Origin: Thermococcus sibiricus MM 739
Lineage (GTDB): Archaea > Methanobacteriota_B > Thermococci > Thermococcales > Thermococcaceae
Reading direction: 5' to 3'
NCBI RefSeq assembly: GCF_000022545.1
Contig: NC_012883.1
Coordinates: 984,276-1,048,275, forward strand
Length of the DNA: 64,000 bases
Shown: positions 53,596-64,000 of the stretch, piece by piece
How positions within the stretch are numbered: the first letter of the stretch is position 1
Layout: the number at the start of each line of letters is the position of its first letter
Notes under the pieces: model-generated
What the model was told of the DNA's origin: nothing
The model's input: the letters and a program-made list of their open reading frames with translations, nothing else
Databases searched by the model: none
Position numbers and translations under genes: made by a program

Positions 53596-53800
53596 GCTCT
53601 ATGGGGAGCTCGCTCTAAAACACGGTGCAGAGGTTGAAATAGAGATTGAAAAAGAAGCAACCGTTGGGGATATACTTAAACTCTTGAGAATAAGCGAATC
53701 AGAGCACCATTTAATTCTGAATGAAAAGAAAGTTTCGAAAAATCATCCACTAAAAGAGGGTGATACTTTAAAGGTACTCTCGGTAGTTTACGGTGGTTAA
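53579..53800 (+). CDS. MoaD/ThiS-like sulfur carrier protein
   Basis: 73 residues of the beta-grasp fold ending in VYGG. The C-terminal Gly-Gly is the site that is adenylated and converted to a thiocarboxylate for sulfur transfer, as in MoaD during pterin-cofactor synthesis. The pattern KIKVRLYGELALKHGAEVEIEIE, then LKEGDTLKVLSVVYGG fits. It is 850 bases downstream of a tungsten enzyme that needs such a cofactor. A role in tRNA thiolation or as the archaeal ubiquitin-like SAMP cannot be ruled out. Confidence 0.88.
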   Translation: MKIKVRLYGELALKHGAEVEIEIEKEATVGDILKLLRISESEHHLILNEKKVSKNHPLKEGDTLKVLSVVYGG

Positions 53801-54081
53801 CTCTCTCCCAAACCCACGTCTTCTCCAAAGGTGAGCGTTAGATAGAGCTCTACAACTCCTTTTTTGATATTTTCTAGGATTTTCTCTTCAAATCTTTCTA
53901 TCTCTTCAGGAGAAAGATATCTACCTTCCTCTAGAACCTTTATTTTCTGGTTCTGCCTGTCAAATACAATTGTTCTTTCCTCAATCACAAGGGGAACATA
54001 CCTTATTCTAACACCATAAAGCTCTTCTGCATAACCCGCTTTACGACTTATATGCTCCAGATATAATTTTAGCCTTTCCAT
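53797..54081 (-). CDS. Conserved hypothetical protein
   Basis: 94 residues: a helix (RLKLYLEHISRKAGYAEEL), a beta hairpin (IRYVPLVIEERTIVFDRQN, KIKVLEEGRYLS) and a helix (PEEIERFEEKILENIKKG) before a last strand (VELYLTLTFGEDV). GGTGAT stands before the ATG, and the frame and composition are coherent, so it is probably real. It meets the MoaD-like gene tail to tail with a 4-base overlap and is divergent from the GH57 gene. Function unknown. Confidence 0.62.
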   Translation of the reverse strand: MERLKLYLEHISRKAGYAEELYGVRIRYVPLVIEERTIVFDRQNQKIKVLEEGRYLSPEEIERFEEKILENIKKGVVELYLTLTFGEDVGLGES

Positions 54082-54136
54082 AAAATCACCGCAAATCTTA
54101 ATACCTCCCTCTCCTTTAAACCTTTAAGGTGGTATA

Positions 54137-55936
54137 ATGTATCAGAAGTTTGGTTATCATTTTCATGGATATCAACCAGGTGATATTATATATATCCACG
54201 ATGGTTCTGGATGGGATCCAATAAAGTATTCAGAACGTTTAAGCCCTGTTTCTTTGAAAATAAGAGACATAGAAGTAAATTCCAGAAACTGGACAAGAAC
54301 AGTTATTAAAGCATATGAATATACTAGTGATGCTTTAGGATCCTTAAAGCCCCACTCAGTAAGCGTCGATTTTGAGCCGTTTACTCTCTATATGATTCTC
54401 AGATACAAGCCGAAGATATATGGAGAAATAGTTGATCTGCTCATGAATAAAGTCGAGCCTGTTCCTACAACATCTTTTCATCCGATAATGCCTCATCTCA
54501 GTACTTTCGAACAGGAGATCCTTGCAAAAATTTCTTTTGATTTTTATGAGCCTTTTATCAAAGATAAGAATGTTGTTGGGTACTGGCTTCCAGAAAATGT
54601 TATAACAAAGGAAACCGCCAAAATTGTTGCTGAATCCACGCAAAGGGAGGTTTTATTCCTCTTGGATGAGAGACAGTTCGTTGGTCTTCACTTTCCCCAA
54701 GCAAAGTTCTCTTGCAACACCTACAAATGTGACGACAAAATAGTCTACGTCTTTGGAAGGGATCACCAGCTGAGCGATGCTTTTGCATTTAACACACTTG
54801 ACGCTAATGGTCTTGTAAGAGCCGTTGTAGAGGGAAAGGTAGATGTCTTCAAGGAGAACTCTGGTATCCCCTACTTAGTTTACTTAGCGAGCGACCTTGA
54901 AGCCTTATTAAGCAATCCACAGCAACTGGATAAGTTCTTAAGCTGGATATCAAAACTCGAAGAAAGAGAAGTTGAAGTAATCAACGCGGTGGATTTCATT
55001 AGAAAAAAGAAAAATGGAGAGTTCCAAAAGCTAGAAGGAGAATGCAGTGAGTACTTTAGAATCAATATCAAAGATTACTCAAGCTGGAGCGATTATTACG
55101 ATTTAAGTGTCGATGGAAGAACAAGTGACATAAGATGGCTTGGTATGAGAAGGGAAGACGGAAGAGTAATTAATCGCATCTATAAAGATAGAAAAGTTTC
55201 ACAACTCTGGAAGTTTGCCTTTACAAAGCTGTTCAGAGAGCTTAACAGAAGTATACGCTTTGGTGTAATTGACCTAGTCCGTAAATATCTCCCAGAGGCA
55301 AGTATAGAGAATATAAAGGAATTTCTAACAAGATATGCAAGGATATTTTTCAGAGAGCATTATGAGTACTTTGAAATGGATACGACAGTTGAGTACGTAA
55401 TGGAACCTCTAAAGGGCATCGACCCAACGTTGGCTCTAAAACTTGGAAGAATATACTACATAATGCTTCTAGCAAACCATTCAGATCCTAGATTCTGGGA
55501 AAATATAGATACAAGAGTAACCTTTGGAAACGTTTCCGCAATCAGCAAGGCTCTAATAGAACTCATGAAGGTCTACATCGAAGAAAACATGTACGAAAAA
55601 GCCAACTATCTCTTCCTGGAATATATGAAACTCCTTGCTTTCCCACAGCTTTATTACGATTATGAACTCTTCAAAATGCCAGGACTGGAAGGATGGGAAA
55701 CTACAGAAAAAGCATGGTTCGACAGCCTGAAAAGCGAAGTTCCAAACTGTGATTACAATGTGATAACAAGAGGTGCTCTTTATGTTGGAAATGAAGATCT
55801 TCCTGAAGACATAAAAGGGGCTTTAGAAGTGCTTTACGACTTAAAGAAAGCTGTAGCTGACACTGGACACATTTCCGGAGAGATGCACGGCGATTGGGAG
55901 AATAAAAAGTGGTGTGAACATCGGGCCAGAGTTTAG
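54137..55936 (+). CDS. GH57 glycoside hydrolase-family protein
   Basis: 599 residues. GH57 motif 1 is YHFHGYQPGD; TTSFHPIMPHL is motif 2; the nucleophile-bearing motif 3 is VGYWLPENVIT (Glu); the acid motif is VYLASDLEALL (Asp). The enzyme family cleaves or transfers alpha-glucans in the cytoplasm. Overall layout resembles the uncharacterised Pyrococcus protein recalled as PF0870, not amylopullulanase or the branching enzyme, so the activity is unknown. GGTGG precedes the ATG. It overlaps the convergent cca gene by 4 bases. Confidence 0.85.
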   Translation: MYQKFGYHFHGYQPGDIIYIHDGSGWDPIKYSERLSPVSLKIRDIEVNSRNWTRTVIKAYEYTSDALGSLKPHSVSVDFEPFTLYMILRYKPKIYGEIVDLLMNKVEPVPTTSFHPIMPHLSTFEQEILAKISFDFYEPFIKDKNVVGYWLPENVITKETAKIVAESTQREVLFLLDERQFVGLHFPQAKFSCNTYKCDDKIVYVFGRDHQLSDAFAFNTLDANGLVRAVVEGKVDVFKENSGIPYLVYLASDLEALLSNPQQLDKFLSWISKLEEREVEVINAVDFIRKKKNGEFQKLEGECSEYFRINIKDYSSWSDYYDLSVDGRTSDIRWLGMRREDGRVINRIYKDRKVSQLWKFAFTKLFRELNRSIRFGVIDLVRKYLPEASIENIKEFLTRYARIFFREHYEYFEMDTTVEYVMEPLKGIDPTLALKLGRIYYIMLLANHSDPRFWENIDTRVTFGNVSAISKALIELMKVYIEENMYEKANYLFLEYMKLLAFPQLYYDYELFKMPGLEGWETTEKAWFDSLKSEVPNCDYNVITRGALYVGNEDLPEDIKGALEVLYDLKKAVADTGHISGEMHGDWENKKWCEHRARV

Positions 55937-57282
55937 GCCTTTACATTCCACTTTTCTTTGCTTAAAAAGAGATATGCTTCTTCCTCTAGTTCATGAGGCA
56001 CAAAGTTTATTAAAATATCTGCATTTTTTACGCTCTCTCTAATATTCTTACCCAATGAAATCTGATCTTTAGCAAAGAGATTTTCAATGACCTCCACCAC
56101 TCCTTCTTCAACAACTTTCTCTGAATAAAGTCTTTTCCCTCTTATCCATACTTTCTGGTTTTTTCCATAAAAATCTAAAGCTCTATTAGTAAGAAATTCT
56201 GGGCCTAGTTTTAGTTTTGTCCTTGGCCGGTTTATCCTATCAACCTCGAGCATGATGAAAGCTTTATCTTTATATCCCCAGTTCAAATCAAAAACTTCAA
56301 AGCCTTCTTTTTTCAAGCTTTTTTCGAGGCCTTTTGCACTTCTCTCAAGCTGAGGAATGAGAACATCGTCTACGAGCTCGGGTTTTGGAAAGAGAATAAC
56401 AATTAAGTTTGTACCTTTCTCTCTAAGCAAGACTTTGTAATCCCCAATTTTCTTTTTTGACGGGAAGAAAAACTCGAGTTTTAGATTTTCTTTAAGTTCC
56501 ATTGCCTTAAAGTAAAACACTCCAAACTTTTCCCAACTTAATGCAGAGGCAACGTTCCTTCTAGGATCTACAGGATCTATAACTACCAATGGCTTTTCTC
56601 CTTCTCTTTCTATGGTTTTGTACGCTATTTCTGGTTCCTTCTTAAGCCACCCTTCCAAGTCTATTATTTTGATCTTCCCTAAAAATTCGATGTTTTCCAT
56701 TAACTTCAAAAAAGAGCCATATTTTATTATCAAAAGCTCAGTCAGATATCCCGAGAATCCTCTTACATAAACTTCACTACCATAAGCATTTATCCCTTTT
56801 AAAAACCGCTTTAATAACCTAACTTCATCGTTTCTGCCGTTTAAATGCTCAATTACCCACTTTGTATGAAGTATTGATCTATCAACAGCAGTTCTAACCT
56901 CTTTCCAGCTCTTCACATTATAACACGGGACAATGTCAACGTCAAAACCTTTATAGATGGCCCTTACATAGGGATGCTCAGCATAAGTAACTTCATAATT
57001 TTCAAAATGGTTCCCGATGGCTTTTGCAAGCTCCAATCCTCTTTTTCTTAATTCTTCTAGAGAATAATCAAGAGGAAAGGCTAAGAAAAGATCAATATCA
57101 TGGTCTCCAGAAAGATAAGTATCTTTGGCTATTGAACCCACAAGATGAAGAGTAACCTCACTCTCAACTTTTTCTATTTCGGCTTTTGCAATATCTACTA
57201 CTTCACGTATTACTTCATTAATTAATCTCCTCTCTTCTTCGGAGGGTTTTATCATTCCTAAAACTTCCTCTAACAGCTTCAT
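55933..57282 (-). CDS. cca: CCA-adding tRNA nucleotidyltransferase (archaeal class I)
   Basis: Adds or repairs the CCA end of tRNAs. The 449 residues have the nucleotidyltransferase signature LVGSIAKDTYLSGDHDIDLFLAF (GS...DxD, residues about 48-70), a third carboxylate in FDVDIVPCYNV, and the PAP-associated and tail domains of class I enzymes (RRNVASALSWEKFGVFYFKA). The ATG at 57282 is 7 bases after GGTGG. It sits 11 bases after the thpR stop; both act on tRNA ends, so the neighbourhood makes sense. Confidence 0.96.
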   Translation of the reverse strand: MKLLEEVLGMIKPSEEERRLINEVIREVVDIAKAEIEKVESEVTLHLVGSIAKDTYLSGDHDIDLFLAFPLDYSLEELRKRGLELAKAIGNHFENYEVTYAEHPYVRAIYKGFDVDIVPCYNVKSWKEVRTAVDRSILHTKWVIEHLNGRNDEVRLLKRFLKGINAYGSEVYVRGFSGYLTELLIIKYGSFLKLMENIEFLGKIKIIDLEGWLKKEPEIAYKTIEREGEKPLVVIDPVDPRRNVASALSWEKFGVFYFKAMELKENLKLEFFFPSKKKIGDYKVLLREKGTNLIVILFPKPELVDDVLIPQLERSAKGLEKSLKKEGFEVFDLNWGYKDKAFIMLEVDRINRPRTKLKLGPEFLTNRALDFYGKNQKVWIRGKRLYSEKVVEEGVVEVIENLFAKDQISLGKNIRESVKNADILINFVPHELEEEAYLFLSKEKWNVKA

Positions 57283-57293
57283 CAAAACTCCAC

Positions 57294-57851
57294 CTAATCT
57301 TGCAATTCAAATCTTGCAAGAGTCTCATATATTGGACCCTTTGGTGTAAGAGTGCTCTTTTTAAGTTCTATTGCCTCAACTTTAAACTTCCCAAACTCTT
57401 CATTAGATAGCTCCTTTAATACCAACATGAGCCCCACTTTGTCTTTTACGAACTTTACTCTACCTATTGTTATATGAGAGACAAAATTCTTCTCTCGTTT
57501 AAACCCGAGTTGGAAAAGGGCATTGTCTATTTCTTCCGCCATCTTCTTTATCTCCTCATCGTTATCCACTCCAGCCCAGATGACCCTCACATAGTTATAA
57601 TTTGGGAAAACTCCTACTCCTTTTGCATTCACTTCATGCTTTTTGTGATTCTTTGCTATAGATTCAAGAATTCGTTTAATATCTTCAGCCTGTTCTTCGG
57701 TTATCTCTCCCAAAAATTTCAACGTGATGTGGATGTTTTCTGGTTCTACAAACTTGATTTTTGCAGACTTCGTCCTATCTATCTTCTCCTGAATCTCAAC
57801 TAATTTCTTTCTAACTTCATCATTAATTTCAACGGCTATAAATGCCCTCAT
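57294..57851 (-). CDS. thpR: RNA 2',3'-cyclic phosphodiesterase
   Basis: A LigT/2H-family enzyme that opens 2',3'-cyclic phosphates and in vitro joins tRNA halves. The 185 residues carry the two catalytic HxTx motifs: [11 protein letters not shown] (near residue 45) and [10 protein letters not shown] (near residue 128). The protein starts [11 protein letters not shown] as is typical. It overlaps the end of the phosphoribosyltransferase gene upstream by 23 bases and forms a chain with cca. Confidence 0.95.
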   Translation of the reverse strand: MRAFIAVEINDEVRKKLVEIQEKIDRTKSAKIKFVEPENIHITLKFLGEITEEQAEDIKRILESIAKNHKKHEVNAKGVGVFPNYNYVRVIWAGVDNDEEIKKMAEEIDNALFQLGFKREKNFVSHITIGRVKFVKDKVGLMLVLKELSNEEFGKFKVEAIELKKSTLTPKGPIYETLARFELQD

Positions 57852-58308
57852 CTCTAACCACCACAGGGAATTCTTCCCACGGAAAAACTATCCATTTATC
57901 TGTTCTAAATACATAAAAATCCGGTACCACTAAAGTCCAAGGTTTCATGGCAAGGCAAGCAACTTTAATGTCCTTTGCACCTTTTTTCTTTACTTCATCG
58001 ATGACAACTTGAAGAGTCTTTCCGGTATCGCTAACATCGTCAACTATAACTACTCTTTTCCCTTCCAAACTCCCATGAATGGGGATCGTTATTTTGGGTT
58101 CTTCTGCTCTCTCATCGATTCCCTTATAAAACTTAACATCAATAACCTTAAAATCAACATCTCCAAGGATGTGGCTGAGTCTCACTGCAGGGATTAAGCC
58201 CCCTCTAGAAATACCTACAATAGTATCAGGATTGTACCTTCTTAAAACGTCAGCCAGTGAAAATATAGCTCTATCCACCTGCCACCATGTGAGATAAACT
58301 TTGTCCAT
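57829..58308 (-). CDS. Purine phosphoribosyltransferase (xanthine-guanine type)
   Basis: Salvages a purine base with PRPP to give the nucleotide. The 159 residues have the PRPP-binding motif [17 protein letters not shown] (about residues 85-100) and [17 protein letters not shown], where the type I PRTase loop is found. A hydrophobic/aromatic tail ([11 protein letters not shown]) closes the base site, as in xanthine-guanine PRTases. Base preference is inferred. A TATA-like TTTTTAAAC lies upstream near 58355, so this is the first gene of the PRTase-thpR-cca run. Confidence 0.88.
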   Translation of the reverse strand: MDKVYLTWWQVDRAIFSLADVLRRYNPDTIVGISRGGLIPAVRLSHILGDVDFKVIDVKFYKGIDERAEEPKITIPIHGSLEGKRVVIVDDVSDTGKTLQVVIDEVKKKGAKDIKVACLAMKPWTLVVPDFYVFRTDKWIVFPWEEFPVVVRDEGIYSR

Positions 58309-58394
58309 TTTCTCACCCTCCTTTATTATATGGTAGAGTAGAATAGTTCGAGTTTAAAAACCCAGCGTTTTATGAAGAAATTTTAAAAAAGAAG

Positions 58395-61106
<2,712 letters not shown>

Positions 61107-61121
61107 TTATTTTAGTATTTG

Positions 61122-61142
61122 TGATACCTTGTATAAGTATCA
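61122..61142. promoter_or_regulatory. nrdJ promoter with inverted repeat over the TATA box
   Basis: TGATAC (61122-61127) and GTATCA (61137-61142) form a perfect 6-base inverted repeat around the minus-strand TATA box ACTTATACAAG (61138-61128). A repressor bound here would block TBP. The start is predicted near 61108, 20 bases before the ATG. Confidence 0.5.
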
Positions 61143-61249
61143 GTATAAGATAGTGAGTAACAAAGGTAAATATATCTTACTCCACTATAGATTGCCAACA
61201 TGACAAACAGTGAAAATTAATTCTGTCGGAATAATAAAAAATAGAAAAT

Positions 61250-61274
61250 GAAAAAGTCGGATATTTTATCCAAC
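61250..61274 (-). terminator. Hairpin/poly-T terminator of the ferritin-like gene
   Basis: Minus strand GTTGGATA-AAA-TATCCGAC (61274-61256) with one G-T pair, followed by TTTTT. It begins at the stop codon. Upstream (61143-61249) is a gap with no gene. Confidence 0.55.
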
Positions 61275-61714
61275 TACTTACCCAAACTTTCATATATTAT
61301 CTTCAATCTGTAAGCATGTTTTAGTTCTTCCTGACTCATCATTCCAAAGATTTCTTTTAAAGAACCTTTCATTATTTCACCAAGCTTCTTATATAACTCA
61401 TAACTATGTTTTTCTCTGACTAATGCCTCTAAGATCAGATCCTCAATACTTTCTGGCTCTGCTCTAGTGTCTTGGAAATAAGGTTCTAGACTTAAAGTTT
61501 CCAAGTAATCTACAACTGGTGTATTCTCAAGACTACCACTTTTAAGAAAGTTTTCTATTGTTTGTCTATGTCTTAGTTCCTCACTAGCAAGCCATTGAAA
61601 ATGTTCAATCAAAATAGGATTTTCATACGTAGCAAACGTTTCTCCAAGCTTATATAAATTGTAAAGTTCATTTTCCTGGTGAATTATGTTTTTGAGGAGT
61701 TCCTCAACTTTCAT
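61274..61714 (-). CDS. Ferritin-like (rubrerythrin-type) di-iron protein
   Basis: 146 residues forming a four-helix bundle. The iron ligands expected in rubrerythrin-type proteins are present: Glu in HQENELYNLYKLGE, the ExxH in SEELRHRQTIE, Glu in VREKHSYELYKKLGE and the ExxH in QEELKHAYRLK. No rubredoxin domain follows, so electron supply must be separate. It probably removes peroxide or stores iron in the cytoplasm. It lies 7 bases downstream of a CDF metal exporter, which fits a joint role in metal balance. Confidence 0.85.
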   Translation of the reverse strand: MKVEELLKNIIHQENELYNLYKLGETFATYENPILIEHFQWLASEELRHRQTIENFLKSGSLENTPVVDYLETLSLEPYFQDTRAEPESIEDLILEALVREKHSYELYKKLGEIMKGSLKEIFGMMSQEELKHAYRLKIIYESLGK

Positions 61715-61721
61715 GCTCTCA

Positions 61722-62582
61722 CTACTCCGTTATTCCCTTAATATCAACATGAACAAATGCCAATTCAACTTCTTCAAGCCTTTCAATACGTTTTTTGACA
61801 GTTTCACTTATATCATGGGCCTCTTTAAGTGTGAGCTCAGGAGGCACTTCTATATGAAGCTCAACATGGAGCCTCGGTCCTACATAATGGGCCCTCAGAT
61901 CATGAACGTCTACAACTCCAGTAACACTGAGTGCAGCATTTTTAATTTCCTCTAGAATCTCATGAGGGGCAGATGTACCTGTTAAATAACCTACATTTTT
62001 GAGAACAATTTCAACAGCAACTTTTCCGATTAAAATAACTACAACTACGCTCGCTAAAGCATCACCATACCTGAATCCAAATCTTTGAAGTCCCAATCCT
62101 ACTAAAACTGCCACGCTACTCAATGCATCGCTTCTATGATGATAAGCATCGGCTATGAGGATCTGATTATTTAGTCTTCTTCCTACCTTCAAAGAGTATT
62201 GAGTCATTGCCTCTTTTGAAAATATTGAAAGGAGTACCACCCCAATCATAATAGCATTTACTTCAATTGTGGAGTCCCCAAAAATTCGTTTTATAGCATC
62301 CTTCCCTATCTCATAAGCAACCAAAAAGAGTGCCATTCCGATAAAAAATGCAAAAAAAGATTCAAATCGTGAATGACCGAATGGATGAGTCTGATCTGCA
62401 GGTTTTGACGCAATTTTTGCTCCAAAATATCCAAAAATACTGGTTATAACATCCGAAAGAGAATGTACACCATCTGATATTAAAGCTAGACTAGAGTATA
62501 GGACTCCTACAGTAATTTTCACAATAGCCAAGACAATATTTCCAAATATGCTCACGATCAAGGGTCTATAAATTATTTCCAT
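61722..62582 (-). CDS. Cation diffusion facilitator (CDF) metal exporter
   Basis: 286 residues with six membrane helices (1-200) and a C-terminal metallochaperone-like domain. Metal sites are in helix 2 SLALISDGVHSLSDV (HxxxD type) and helix 5 ILIADAYHHRSDALSSVAVL (HxxxD). The cytoplasmic part (ILEEIKNAALSVTGVVDVHDLRAHYVG, then LHVELHIEVPPELTLKEAH) is as in YiiP. It exports divalent metals such as Zn, Mn, Fe or Co; which one is unknown. It is the first gene of a pair with the ferritin-like protein. Confidence 0.92.
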   Translation of the reverse strand: MEIIYRPLIVSIFGNIVLAIVKITVGVLYSSLALISDGVHSLSDVITSIFGYFGAKIASKPADQTHPFGHSRFESFFAFFIGMALFLVAYEIGKDAIKRIFGDSTIEVNAIMIGVVLLSIFSKEAMTQYSLKVGRRLNNQILIADAYHHRSDALSSVAVLVGLGLQRFGFRYGDALASVVVVILIGKVAVEIVLKNVGYLTGTSAPHEILEEIKNAALSVTGVVDVHDLRAHYVGPRLHVELHIEVPPELTLKEAHDISETVKKRIERLEEVELAFVHVDIKGITE

Positions 62583-62601
62583 GATATCACCACAATTGAA
62601 T

Positions 62602-62657
62602 CCCTCAGTCCGTCACTCCTTCATCACAAATCAGGTAAGGCTGAACTCCTCATTGGG
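62602..62657 (-). ncRNA. C/D box guide sRNA 4
   Basis: A 56-base RNA on the minus strand: terminal CCC (62657-62655) pairs with GGG (62604-62602); C box ATGAGGA (one change from consensus); a 12-base guide; D' box CTGA; 3-base spacer; perfect C' box GTGATGA; a 12-base guide; D box CTGA (62608-62605). A TATA box at 62687-62678 (CTTTAAAAAC) is 26 bases upstream. Its first guide pairs with AAGGCTGAA, a stretch I recall from archaeal 16S rRNA near position 905. Confidence 0.85.
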
Positions 62658-62677
62658 TGTTATAAAATTCTTCACAT

Positions 62678-62687
62678 GTTTTTAAAG
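62678..62687 (-). promoter_or_regulatory. TATA box of C/D sRNA 4
   Basis: Minus-strand CTTTAAAAAC, about 26 bases before the predicted 5' end of the guide RNA at 62657. Confidence 0.55.
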
Positions 62688-62739
62688 GTTTTTTCAAAAG
62701 GCTTTTATTATTAGGTCTCCAGTATCTGATGGTGAAAGG

Positions 62740-62907
62740 ATGACAAACAATCCAATATACACTATAAGAGAATGCATGGGGGCAAAAGATGAATATATTG
62801 CTCTAAACTTGTGGGAAACCCACACTGATGAACATGGCAATTTTAGACCTGCCAGATTTCTTCTTGAAAACGAGGAAGAAGAAATTCTAGAAAATGTGGA
62901 AAAATAG
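62740..62907 (+). CDS. Small conserved-looking acidic protein
   Basis: A 55-residue protein, missed by length-filtered gene finding. GGTGAAAGG precedes the ATG, and a TATA-like GGCTTTTATTA (62700-62710) lies upstream. The sequence begins MTNNPIYTIRECMGAKDEY, then IALNLWETHTDEHGNFRPA, RFLLENEEEEILENVEK. It looks like a compact beta domain with an acidic tail; one Cys. It is 28 bases before the radical SAM gene and probably in its transcript, so it may be its partner, but function is unknown. Confidence 0.65.
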   Translation: MTNNPIYTIRECMGAKDEYIALNLWETHTDEHGNFRPARFLLENEEEEILENVEK

Positions 62908-62935
62908 AAGCAACTGTTAATGAGGAGTGATTCAT

Positions 62936-63763
62936 GTGAAAAAGCTTAAAATTTATATTCCCGGAATCTCCTTTCCCTCCCTTTCACTTACAGGGAATTA
63001 CTGCACACTAGACTGTGCTCATTGTGGAAAACACTATCTTGAGAGTATGAAAAAAGTCGAAAAATCAAACCTTGTAGATTACTGCAAGAACTTAGAAAAA
63101 GAAGGATATAAAGGGTGTCTCTTAAGTGGGGGAATGGATTCGAGACTAAAAGTACCTTTAGACATATACACTGATGAGATAAAACAAATAAAAAAAGAAA
63201 CAAAGCTCAAGCTCAATGTCCATGTGGGGTTCATCGATGAAAGTGACTTAGAGTGGTTAAAATACGTTGATGTGGTTTCTCTAGACTTTGTTGGTGAAGA
63301 TGATGTCATCAAAAGAGTGTACAAAATCAAGAAACGAGTTGAAGATTATCTTAAAATAATTGAGCTATTGACATCAAATGGAATTAAAGTTGCTCCTCAT
63401 ATAACAGTAGGCCTTGATTTTGGGAAAATTTGGTGGGAGTATAAAGCTATTGAATTACTTGCCCACTATCCAGTTGATGTTCTTGTTCTTGATGTTCTAA
63501 TCCCTACTAGGGGTACTGAAATGGAAAACACAACCTCCCCTTCTGTAGACAAATCCTTAGAGGTTGTCAAATATGCACGAGACACGTTCAATGGAGAGCT
63601 AAGCATTGGATGCATGAGGCCCCCTGGGAAATGGCGTTTAGAATTCGACAAGGGAGCCATATTGATAGGGGTTGACCGAATAACAAATCCACCAAGAAAG
63701 GTTATTGAATGGGCAAAAAAAATAAGAGATGTGGAAATTATTTATGAGTGTTGTGTTATTTGA
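62936..63763 (+). CDS. Radical SAM protein (COG1856-like)
   Basis: 275 residues from GTG 62936, 9 bases after GAGGAG; the GTG at 62927 overlaps that site. The SAM-cluster motif is CTLDCAHCGKHY (CxxxCxxC, about residues 24-31), with LLSGGMD as the GGE-like SAM-binding strand. The rest (LNVHVGFIDESDLEWLKYVDVVSLDFVG; GIKVAPHITVGLDFG; IGCMRPPGKWR) follows the biotin synthase-like TIM barrel. The CCVI at the C-terminus adds a Cys pair. The product is unknown. It overlaps the exchanger gene by 8 bases. Confidence 0.85.
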   Translation: MKKLKIYIPGISFPSLSLTGNYCTLDCAHCGKHYLESMKKVEKSNLVDYCKNLEKEGYKGCLLSGGMDSRLKVPLDIYTDEIKQIKKETKLKLNVHVGFIDESDLEWLKYVDVVSLDFVGEDDVIKRVYKIKKRVEDYLKIIELLTSNGIKVAPHITVGLDFGKIWWEYKAIELLAHYPVDVLVLDVLIPTRGTEMENTTSPSVDKSLEVVKYARDTFNGELSIGCMRPPGKWRLEFDKGAILIGVDRITNPPRKVIEWAKKIRDVEIIYECCVI

Positions 63764-64000
63764 AGTTAGCATAAAGAAAATACCCATAAAGGATCAGAAG
63801 CACGGCACTTGTTTTTCTCCCTACTCTGTTATTCAGCTTTAAGGAGATTGCCAAAACCATCATCACAACCAAAGTTAAGGGTACAGTGAAAGAATAAATT
63901 CCAGAATCTACTTTTATTGGATTTATCAAGGCAGCTATTCCGATTACCATTAAGATATTCAGGATATTGGCTCCAACAATATTTCCCACACTTATATTAG
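63756..64000 (-). CDS. Sodium/calcium exchanger family protein, C-terminal end (5' part beyond window)
   Basis: The frame is open to the window edge. It starts at NISVGNIVGANILNILMVIG, the alpha-2 repeat of CaCA-family cation exchangers (GNxxGxNxxN contacts the ions), and continues with two hydrophobic helices (IYSFTVPLTLVVMMVLAISL; TSAVLLILYGYFLYA). The last 80 or so residues are seen. It exchanges Na+ or H+ for Ca2+ across the membrane in related proteins. Confidence 0.88.
   Translation of the reverse strand, partial: NISVGNIVGANILNILMVIGIAALINPIKVDSGIYSFTVPLTLVVMMVLAISLKLNNRVGRKTSAVLLILYGYFLYANFK

Overview
The window is a chromosomal segment of a hyperthermophilic archaeon of the order Thermococcales, most like a low-GC Thermococcus. 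The evidence is the gene content: both DNA topoisomerase VI subunits, aIF1A and Rio1 in one block, the ADP-forming acetyl-CoA synthetase beta subunit, a GH57 branching enzyme, the Thermococcus-type glutamate dehydrogenase, Trm56, archaeal CCA-adding enzyme, adenosylcobalamin ribonucleotide reductase, a tungsten aldehyde oxidoreductase, GGTGA-type ribosome binding sites and TATA boxes about 25 bases before inferred starts. No gene name was checked against a database; calls rest on motifs and family recall.

Layout: 1-6 kb holds a cut-off ABC exporter, NAD synthesis (nadM), a SAM hydrolase, a lipoprotein, Trm56, a CDP-alcohol phosphatidyltransferase and a HAD hydrolase. 6-16 kb holds two ASCH proteins, a class III prepilin with its peptidase, PIMT, a PAPS-reductase/ferredoxin protein and tRNA-Lys. 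16-25 kb holds acdB, mptA and the long minus-strand information block (DUF1699, DUF530, top6A, top6B, KH protein, rio1, aIF1A). 25-31 kb is nitrogen metabolism: gdhA, an NSS amino acid transporter with its 34-residue MetS-like partner, and a PII protein. 31-41 kb is the most unusual part. 41-50 kb has ileS, DUF401, DUF1464, DUF835, DUF116 and EamA proteins. 50-54 kb is a tungsten oxidoreductase operon with a polyferredoxin and, nearby, a MoaD-like carrier. 54-64 kb has a second GH57 protein, cca, thpR, a PRTase, nrdJ, a ferritin-like protein, a CDF transporter, a radical SAM protein and a cut-off Na+/Ca2+ exchanger.

The main discoveries are structural. (1) The GH57 branching enzyme stops early at an A6 tract, and its helix-hairpin-helix tail lies intact in another frame just downstream. 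(2) A GC-rich lysC-thrB-thrC-asd operon sits between two complementary sets of copies: an almost complete branching enzyme plus a wrecked copy of the gene at 39825 on one side, and a wrecked branching enzyme plus the intact 39825 gene on the other. This looks like the scar of an integration by homologous recombination. (3) Four C/D box guide RNAs can be read directly; two overlap the 3' ends of convergent HAD-hydrolase genes through their D boxes. (4) Other GC-rich patches (ABC exporter, DUF1464 with a truncated gene beside it, and the first half of an OsmC gene) point to repeated DNA exchange with a higher-GC relative. (5) The tungsten oxidoreductase has Asp where family members have the first Cys of the iron-sulfur motif.
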